The position numbers were made by a program, and so were the translations under genes. The notes beneath the pieces were generated by a model. That model searched no databases and was not told where the DNA came from. It worked only from the letters and a program-made list of their open reading frames with translations. A stretch of DNA of 22,828 nucleotides from JARYLZ01 sp964388275 (GTDB taxonomy: Bacteria > Bacteroidota > Ignavibacteria > SZUA-365): positions 1 through 22,828 of the forward strand of contig CAYLZD010000046.1 in the NCBI GenBank assembly GCA_964388275.1, read 5' to 3'. Shown piece by piece: positions 16,946-22,828 of this stretch (its first letter is position 1; every line of letters begins with the position of its first letter).

Positions 16946-17814
16946 CCCTCGCTTCTCTCCGCTCGATTCGCGGCAGCTTTGCGCACCCGCTCCCGGAGCG
17001 GAAAAGATCATCCGGTACGGTCTATGAAGGCGACAAACCGTCGCTCCGGACTTGCATATCCGCACACCGAACAAAGCGTGTATTTTCACGCCGTCCTCCT
17101 GCTCATGGGGATGTGCCGCACGCATCGCCCGTATTGAGGCCCACCTGTAACTCCGGTAGCCGGAGCAATTCGGATGACAGCGGAAATCGTAACCAAACGA
17201 ATGTTCCGTTCAGAAGCGCTCCGCCGGCCTCATTCCGGGCTCGAGCGAAAAACTCGACTCTTGGGCGCAAAGTAATCCCCGACTTGTGAAATAGCAACAT
17301 GCATTGTCGATCGGCAACAAGGGCATGAAAGCGGGGACGCGCCGACGCCTCTGCCGGCGAATCGGTCAGCGGCCTCGAGATGCTGTTTTGATTTCCGATA
17401 TATCTGTGCGAAGTCCCGACGGGAGCGGCGCGACGGCCTGCTGTAGTCATTGCGCGCTGTCATCAGTCTCCACAGATGTTCGGTTTGTGGTGCTGCCGCA
17501 ATTTCCCGCAAGCACAGTATTTACGGAAGCAACGGCCCGTCCATGCTTCATCGGGACATGTTCAGATTATGTCAATGGCTTGCGTCTCTGTTCCGATTCT
17601 GAACAACGCGCGTCATTGACAAAGAGTTGTGCATGAGTCAAGCATCTCAAGTTCGAGGGATTATCCACGAAAAAACATGCAAAAGGACCTTTTGTGCTGA
17701 TACAGAATGCTAAGGCGGAGCAGCCCTGGCGATCGGAAATCCTGGCATGATTTGTGAGGTTTTATTACCAACTCAATGGATTTTTTCGGTATTCAAACAA
17801 ATCAATGGTTAGCC
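16946..17814. other. Divergent intergenic region, about 870 bp, without a recognised gene
   Basis: This stretch lies between the start of the minus-strand giant gene and the start of the plus-strand T9SS gene, so it must hold both promoters. The open frames in it are short, overlap each other and have no family resemblance. A short palindrome, CCGCTC-CCG-GAGCGG (16987-17001), lies about 40 bp upstream of the giant gene's start. A TTGACA at 17616-17621 has no good -10 partner at 17 bp. I see no tRNA, riboswitch or LytTR-type repeat pair. Confidence 0.6.
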
Positions 17815-19959
17815 ATGAAATCAGTTGTCTACATTTCCGTGATCGCAATGTTGTTTCTGGGACAGACTCTGACCGCCCAACGGACGTTCAGCAAGCGCGC
17901 CGGCTTCAACGCCAAAGGCGATATGACCATAATCGGTAACGTCAACATGCAGGGTGGCTCTAAGACTTTTTGGGGATCTTGGTATGCTGCCGGTAATGAC
18001 GGCACCGGGAACAATGATTCCTACTATATGCGTCATGTGGACGTCGATGGTGACGGCAGCACGTTCAACTCCAGTTCAGCTTTCCTCAATCTGCCGGTTT
18101 CCAAGGACAGCGTTCTCTGGGCGGGGCTTTACTGGCAGGGCTATACGATCCCGAACTATTCTCAAACCGGTGTGTCTGCAAACAGCCATGCCAACAGATA
18201 CAAAATCAAATTCAAGTATTCCTCGTCGTCCTATATCGAATATACCGCCACTGAACAGGACTACATGAGCACCTACAACATCGGTGGCAAGTACGCCTTC
18301 CAGGGTTTCATCGATATGACCGGCATTGTCAGAGCGTACGGCAGCGGAAATTACTTCGCCGCAAACATAGTGTCTCTGTACGATTATCAGGCGACTTGTT
18401 CCGGCTGGTCCCTTGTGGTCATATACAAGAACTTCCTCGGTTCGCCTTCGAGAAACATGGTGGTATTCGATGGTTTCCAGAGCGTGGCAACCGGCGGTTC
18501 GACGGTGAACATCAACCTGTCCGGATTCAGGACTCCCGCGTCGGGCAATGTTTACACGAAGGTTGGTGCCATGGTTTTCGAAGGCGACGCCGGGCTTACT
18601 CAGGACCGAATGCGTCTCGGCGCCACTTACATGACGGATGCGCTTAATCCTTCATCTAACTATTTCAACAGCAGTATCACCCAGGAGGGAGTCAGGTTTT
18701 CGAACAAGAATCCCGACTATACCAACCAACTGGGCTTCGACGTGGATGTGGTCCTGGCCAACAACGTGTTGCCGAATAATGCGACGTCCACCTCCGTGAC
18801 CTTTGAAACACAACAGGATCAGTACTATCCCGGCGTTATGGTTTTTGCCACGGAGTTCGTCGGACCGCATGTGCAGGCCGAGAAGCTGTTTTACGATGCC
18901 GCGTCCAATACGTATTCCGCGTACCGGATGGTTGGAATTCCTCCGAACACAGTCGAGAATCGTACCGTCCAGTATCATTTTGAGATCCATAACTTCGGCG
19001 ACGAGAGCGCCAACTCGGTGCTGCTGCTGGATGTTATCCCCCAGTATCAGGACTACATCCCCGGAAGCATGGAAATTTCGATGGATGGCACGAACTGGAC
19101 CTCTCTGACCGACGCTTCCGATACTGACGAGGGATATTTCGACGCCGCCAACGACCAGGTGGTAATCGGGATCGGCAATGCGGCGACTTCGTCTCTGGGC
19201 GGACAGTTGCTGGTCAATTCCGTTCGATACGCCCGGTTCAAGACCTTCATCGAGGATCCGTCGACGTTCAATCCCCCTCCTCCGGATCTGTACACCGCGC
19301 CGAACTTCGCGCTTACCACGTATCGGGACACATCAAGTTATGCCTACGATGCCAACAGCACCGGGGTCATACTTGAAATCGACAACGCGCTGCCCGTACA
19401 GCTCGTCAGCTTCACAGCCCGCACCGTCGCCGACGCCGCGCAGCTGAACTGGAGAACCGCCACCGAGATCAACAATTACGGCTTCGAAGTGGAGCGCCGC
19501 AGCGAGCGCCGGGATTGGTCGCGCGTCGGCTTCGTGGAAGGCGCCGGAACCGTCAACTCTCCCCGCTCCTACTCGTTTGTCGACGAGACGGCGGCCGGAC
19601 AGGGCAATGTCCTCCATTACCGACTCAAGCAGATAGACAGAGACGGAAGTGTGACTTATTCGCCGGTCGTCGAAGTGCGTTTCTCACCGCCGGTGTCGCT
19701 TTCCCTCAATGCGGTCTATCCGAATCCTGTGAGCAGTGAGCAGGCGGCCACCGTACATTACTCGGTTCCGAGCGCGTCGAACATAGAACTTGTACTGTAC
19801 GACGTCTACGGCAAGGAAGTCGTACGGCTGGCCGAAGGTATGCATAGCAGCGGGAATTACTCGAGTGCGCTCATGGCAGGTGTAGGAAACACGGGCCTTT
19901 ACTTCCTTACTTTGAGCGACGGAAACAGTCGCGTCACAAAGAAACTGATAGTCCGCTGA
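17815..19959 (+). CDS. Secreted T9SS cargo protein with a large conserved N-terminal beta domain and a DUF11-like domain
   Basis: Starting at the ATG at 17815 gives a 714-residue protein with a textbook signal peptide, MKSVVYISVIAMLFLGQ, ending at TAQ. An ATG at 17776 would add 13 residues and spoil the N-region. Residues about 17-370 form one long domain with signatures such as SVLWAGLYWQG, GWSLVVIYKNF, MVVFDGFQSV and NPSSNYFNSSI. I recall this pattern from many Bacteroidota surface proteins but cannot give it a function. Residues about 378-490 resemble DUF11-type beta-sandwiches (QYHFEIHNFGDESANSVLLL). The Fn3-like module LPVQLVSFTAR starts at about 525 and a T9SS sorting domain (VYPNPVSSEQ..., ending TKKLIVR) at about 631. 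It is therefore predicted to be exported to the cell surface. A strong terminator follows 20 bp after the stop. Confidence 0.88.
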   Translation: MKSVVYISVIAMLFLGQTLTAQRTFSKRAGFNAKGDMTIIGNVNMQGGSKTFWGSWYAAGNDGTGNNDSYYMRHVDVDGDGSTFNSSSAFLNLPVSKDSVLWAGLYWQGYTIPNYSQTGVSANSHANRYKIKFKYSSSSYIEYTATEQDYMSTYNIGGKYAFQGFIDMTGIVRAYGSGNYFAANIVSLYDYQATCSGWSLVVIYKNFLGSPSRNMVVFDGFQSVATGGSTVNINLSGFRTPASGNVYTKVGAMVFEGDAGLTQDRMRLGATYMTDALNPSSNYFNSSITQEGVRFSNKNPDYTNQLGFDVDVVLANNVLPNNATSTSVTFETQQDQYYPGVMVFATEFVGPHVQAEKLFYDAASNTYSAYRMVGIPPNTVENRTVQYHFEIHNFGDESANSVLLLDVIPQYQDYIPGSMEISMDGTNWTSLTDASDTDEGYFDAANDQVVIGIGNAATSSLGGQLLVNSVRYARFKTFIEDPSTFNPPPPDLYTAPNFALTTYRDTSSYAYDANSTGVILEIDNALPVQLVSFTARTVADAAQLNWRTATEINNYGFEVERRSERRDWSRVGFVEGAGTVNSPRSYSFVDETAAGQGNVLHYRLKQIDRDGSVTYSPVVEVRFSPPVSLSLNAVYPNPVSSEQAATVHYSVPSASNIELVLYDVYGKEVVRLAEGMHSSGNYSSALMAGVGNTGLYFLTLSDGNSRVTKKLIVR

Positions 19960-19979
19960 CGCTCTCGTAAAACCTCTTC

Positions 19980-20016
19980 GACCGGCCGTTCCCGAATCGA
20001 CAGGGGACGGCCGGTC
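19980..20016 (+). terminator. Strong hairpin terminator after the T9SS cargo gene
   Basis: Two 14-nt arms (19980-19993 and 20003-20016) pair along their full length with a single G-U wobble, closing a 9-nt loop. The stem is very GC-rich (core GACCGGCCG). It is followed by TTCAGTTT and begins 20 bp after the stop codon at 19959. The stem is strong and the U-tract moderate. Confidence 0.8.
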
Positions 20017-20690
20017 TTCAGTTTAGGCGCGTGGCCTTGGACGTTAGGCCTGGGATGGAAGAAACGGTTTGCGCGAGCTGTTCAGGAATCTCAGAAGCCG
20101 GACGTCGGCAGTGGTTTACCTCCAAACGCGAGTATTTCTATGGATAAAGGACGGCTGACATCGGCGGTATTTCCGTCCGAAGTCGATCCGCCGCCTGCCG
20201 TCCGGCAGCAAGCGGGCGCCGACGCGCGATTTTCAATTCTGAATCCGACGTATTGAACGCCGTCGATTATCCGAGTTTACGCGGAAATCAAGCGAAAATC
20301 GATAGGCGCCGGCTGTTCATTTATAGAACAAATATGGTGAAGTGTATAAAAACAGAACAATTAAAAGCGAAGCAAAGAAAATAATCATGGAATGAAGTGT
20401 TTAAAATCGATGAAATTCGGCATGAGAATTGGTTCATTAATGTATGACTCGGTGTTCGAAGAGCAGAGTGCCAGAGCAGAAAAACGGTGAGAGAATAAAT
20501 AGATCCATCTGTCACAGTGATCAGGAGGTTCACATAAGTTCTTACCGTCCCGGTTTAAACTCCCGGGATTTAAAGGACGCGCGGACTCATGCTTTTTTAT
20601 TCACGTTTCGAGTCGGGCGATCCTCTCTGACCAAACGAATATTCGGATATATATTATCTATTTGGTGTTTAGTTACCTAGGAGTATTGTC
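20017..20690. other. Intergenic region, about 670 bp, with an AT-rich island
   Basis: No gene is recognised here. The first half is GC-rich with several short self-complementary stretches. From 20321 to 20460 the composition falls to 31% G+C (43 of 140 bases counted), far below the surrounding genes. A TGTTC-N7-GAACA inverted repeat lies at 20314-20330. The segment just before the next gene (20641-20670) is again A/T-rich and probably contains its promoter, but no box pair is convincing. Short open frames on both strands have no family features. Confidence 0.6.
20679..20683 (+). promoter_or_regulatory. Shine-Dalgarno (AGGAG) of the second T9SS cargo gene
   Basis: AGGAG lies 7 nt before the ATG at 20691. 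This is an ideal spacing and fixes the start of the gene. Such a clear Shine-Dalgarno is notable because none is obvious before the gene at 17815. Confidence 0.75.
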
Positions 20691-22544
20691 ATGAAACGGT
20701 TGATTTTCACTTTTTTGATTCTTGCAGCCGCGGGGTCGACGGCCGCGGCCCAATGCGTCGTCTATCCGGGATCGCTTTCCGTGCCGGCCAATTACAGCGC
20801 GAGTTGCGGAGGGACCTGGAGCCAACTGCTGCTTCCGGAGCCCTGGGGTTCGCAACCGCCCGCCGCGGGTAGCGCCGTGGCTTTCTATATCGCCGAGACG
20901 GAGAAATATGATATACCGGCCAACCAGAACGGGGTTACGCTTATTGTGACGGCGCCTGATGGCTGGGAGTTCAGAGCGAATCCGGTGAGCGGCGCGTCTA
21001 TTTTCACAGCCACCAATGGAGATATCGGTTCACACGCCGTAACTGTGACTTCGAGCACGATCATCGTTCAGTTCACGTCCAATCAGAACACGAACAAGAT
21101 TGACGAGATATACATCATAGGAATCGACGCCCGTCCGACCGACGGTATAATCGGTTCCACTCCGACCCGGTATGCCTACAGAACTTCAGCGACTCCCGGC
21201 ACGGCGGTGATGAACGGAATCGTCAACTTCAACGGCGGCAATCCATACCCGGCGGCAACCCGCTTCATGACTCTCACGCTGACTCCGGGCGATTTTTCGT
21301 TCGGCGGCTACATGGCTTTTACGACACAACCTGCCAGCGCTACCGCTTGCGACACTTACACTGCAACGCTGAAAACTCTCGATTGCGCGGGTAATCCTAC
21401 GACTATCGGCTTGCTGCCGCAGATACCGGTGGGATTCAGCGCGGTGCCAGTCCCTGCGAATTCCGATCTGCCTCAAACCATCAACATCGGAAGCGGTCCG
21501 GGTAATTTCAACGGAGTCGCCGATCTCACTTTCCACATACGCAATTCCGGCGCCTACAAACTGAAAGCCGAAAGCGCCTATCCGCAGGTCGAGAGCAATT
21601 ATTTCGACGTCTCTCCCTGCCCGCCGACGAAGCTCGTGTGGGTGGTGGATCCCATCGGCGACAAGGGCTGGATGCCTCTGTCCCAGCAGCCGGTGCTGGA
21701 GCTGCAGGACGAATGGGGCAATGCTTCTTACGCCGCGGGCAACGTGTCGCTCTCGCTGATCAATGAAACGCAATCGCCTCCGTCCTCGCTTTTTGATCCG
21801 AGTCCGACCATGACGCATACAGCCGTGGCAATAAATGCGAATGCGAGGGCTGTGTTCACTGATGTACAAATCACTTCGATCGCAACCGAGTGGTTCCGCC
21901 TGGCTCCTATTCCATCCGGTTCAATCAGCGGGGTGACGACCACACACAGCATACAGATCTTTTTCGCGGAACCGTTCCCTGTCGAACTCGTTTCCTTCTC
22001 CGCAAACCGCCGTGACGGCAAGGTATACTTGAACTGGAAAACGGCGACCGAAGCCGACAATTACGGCTTTGAAATCGAACGCGGTGTGAACGAAAGCGGT
22101 CCCTGGACCAAAATCGGCTTCATGGAAGGCGCCGGCACGTCCAACACACCGCGGGCATATTCATTCACCGACCGGCTCTCCGGTGTTCCGCCTTCCTCCG
22201 CGCTCTTCTATCGCCTGCGCCAGATCGACAGGTCGGGATCTTACGACTATTCGCCTGTAGTGAATGTGGCAGCCGGCGCCGCAGGCGCCGACCGGCTCGA
22301 AGTGACACCGACAGTCCTCAAGGGAAGCGGCGAAGTGCGCCTCTTCCTGAACCACAGCGCTACCATCACGATCTCCGTCTACGACGTCAACGGTAGAGAA
22401 ATCGCGGAATTCGCCTCCGGACTGTCACTCGAAGCCGGAAATCATGTTCTCCCGCTGAGCAGCGCCGGACTTAAACCGGGTCCGTACTTCCTCCGTTGTT
22501 CTTCGGGATCATCCGTCCTGATCAGCAAATTCATGGCTCTGTAA
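20691..22544 (+). CDS. Secreted Ig-like protein with Fn3-like module and divergent T9SS sorting domain
   Basis: This 617-residue protein starts with a signal peptide (MKRLIFTFLILAAAGSTAAAQ). Residues about 22-190 are an unrecognised beta-rich domain with two early cysteines. Residues about 193-320 and 320-425 look like two bacterial Ig-like sandwiches; the second contains LELQDEWGNASYAAGNVSLS, as in invasin-type repeats. The Fn3-like module FPVELVSFSANRRDGKVYLN starts at about 426 and is closely similar to that of the gene at 17815 (shared patterns ATE-x-x-NYGFE-x-ER, MEGAGT, YSFTD, YRL-x-QIDR). The C-terminal 85 residues keep the strands of a T9SS sorting domain (ISVYDVNGREI, PGPYFLRC) but lack the usual YPNP opening and end in SKFMAL. 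Export to the surface is likely; ligand and function are unknown. The start is set by an AGGAG 7 nt upstream. Confidence 0.86.
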   Translation: MKRLIFTFLILAAAGSTAAAQCVVYPGSLSVPANYSASCGGTWSQLLLPEPWGSQPPAAGSAVAFYIAETEKYDIPANQNGVTLIVTAPDGWEFRANPVSGASIFTATNGDIGSHAVTVTSSTIIVQFTSNQNTNKIDEIYIIGIDARPTDGIIGSTPTRYAYRTSATPGTAVMNGIVNFNGGNPYPAATRFMTLTLTPGDFSFGGYMAFTTQPASATACDTYTATLKTLDCAGNPTTIGLLPQIPVGFSAVPVPANSDLPQTINIGSGPGNFNGVADLTFHIRNSGAYKLKAESAYPQVESNYFDVSPCPPTKLVWVVDPIGDKGWMPLSQQPVLELQDEWGNASYAAGNVSLSLINETQSPPSSLFDPSPTMTHTAVAINANARAVFTDVQITSIATEWFRLAPIPSGSISGVTTTHSIQIFFAEPFPVELVSFSANRRDGKVYLNWKTATEADNYGFEIERGVNESGPWTKIGFMEGAGTSNTPRAYSFTDRLSGVPPSSALFYRLRQIDRSGSYDYSPVVNVAAGAAGADRLEVTPTVLKGSGEVRLFLNHSATITISVYDVNGREIAEFASGLSLEAGNHVLPLSSAGLKPGPYFLRCSSGSSVLISKFMAL

Positions 22545-22568
22545 AGACTTCCACACGAATTCGGCCCG

Positions 22569-22607
22569 TCCGGGGTAGACGATGCGCGTCTGCCCCGGAT
22601 TTTTTTT
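22569..22607 (+). terminator. Rho-independent terminator after the second T9SS cargo gene
   Basis: A 13-bp stem (22569-22581 with 22587-22599, one G-U wobble) with the 5-nt loop ATGCG is followed directly by eight T residues (22600-22607). It starts 24 bp after the stop codon and has all the features of an intrinsic terminator. Confidence 0.92.
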
Positions 22608-22741
22608 CGTTTCGCTGAACAGACCTTGTGTATGAACATCAGTCGCGAGAAGAGGTCTTGCCCCTTGCACCTGCACTACCCGTAATCCATTCAACCGCGC
22701 TATTCCCCATTCATCATTCCGTATTCATCATTTCCCATCTG

Positions 22742-22828
22742 TCGCCCCTTCGAGGCTCTGCGACCTTATTCTTGGCCACTCACCCAGGGCTGACGCCCTG
22801 GGCTGTATTATTTCGCCCCTTCGGGGCT
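22742..22828. repeat. Palindrome-rich intergenic repeat element, cut by the window end
   Basis: TCGCCCCTTCGAGGCT (22742-22757) recurs 71 bp later as TCGCCCCTTCGGGGCT (22813-22828), with 15 of 16 bases identical. Between them lies the hairpin CCCAGGGC-TGAC-GCCCTGGG (22783-22802). The second copy itself contains the hairpin GCCCC-TTC-GGGGC (22815-22827). Similar 'cccagggctgacgccctggg...gccccttcggggct' sequences are, as I recall, dispersed repeats in several environmental bacterial genomes. The element continues beyond the window. Confidence 0.7.

Noticed and set aside
20312..20320. LytTR-like half-site GCTGTTCAT upstream of the gene at 20691
   Set aside because: No partner half-site lies 21-22 bp to either side and no promoter boxes are at the matching distance.
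20321..20680. Small open frames of 70-78 codons in the AT-rich island
   Set aside because: They lack ribosome sites, family motifs and coding-like composition.

Overview
The window (22,828 bp, GC-rich) looks like a chromosomal segment from a member of the Bacteroidota/FCB group that uses the type IX secretion system (T9SS), most like Kapabacteria or Ignavibacteria. Three secreted proteins carry a 'PV(E/Q)LVSF'-type Fn3-like module followed by a C-terminal T9SS sorting domain, a pairing I know from those groups. A TANFOR-domain giant protein and an operon of Fn3 and TPR proteins fit the same lineage. The phylum call is an inference from protein families. UGA is used as a normal stop by several genes here.

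Layout. (1) 93-1894, plus strand: a two-gene LytS/LytT-type two-component system (membrane histidine kinase plus LytTR response regulator, overlapping by 4 nt). (2) 2054-4522, plus: a secreted beta-propeller/T9SS protein. (3) 4648-4720, minus: tRNA-Lys(CTT), with an inverted repeat at its 3' side and a six-copy 8-bp tandem repeat at its 5' side. (4) 16945 down to 4814, minus: a tight three-gene operon. It holds a roughly 3,000-codon TANFOR/Fn3/beta-rich giant gene split by one in-frame TGA, an Fn3-array secreted protein, and a periplasmic TPR protein. (5) 17815-19959 and 20691-22544, plus: two more T9SS cargo proteins, each ending at a strong hairpin terminator. (6) 22742-22828: a palindrome-rich repeat element that runs off the window end.

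Most interesting observations. The region upstream of the kinase gene and the region upstream of the beta-propeller gene have the same promoter geometry. Each has two 9-bp half-sites of LytTR type whose starts are 21 bp apart, then 10 bp, then a TTGCYT -35 box, then 17 bp, then a TARCAT -10 box. All the elements line up at a constant offset of 1,838 bp. This suggests that the response regulator controls its own operon and the adjacent T9SS cargo. Separately, the giant gene is open over about 9 kb except for one TGA that falls inside its TANFOR domain and separates the signal peptide from the remaining 2,881 codons.

How the genes may work together (inference): a cell-envelope sensor drives a surface or secreted protein, next to an operon for a very large extracellular protein complex (giant scaffold, Fn3 accessory, TPR assembly partner). 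The operon proteins lack a recognisable T9SS sorting domain, whereas all three plus-strand secreted proteins have one.
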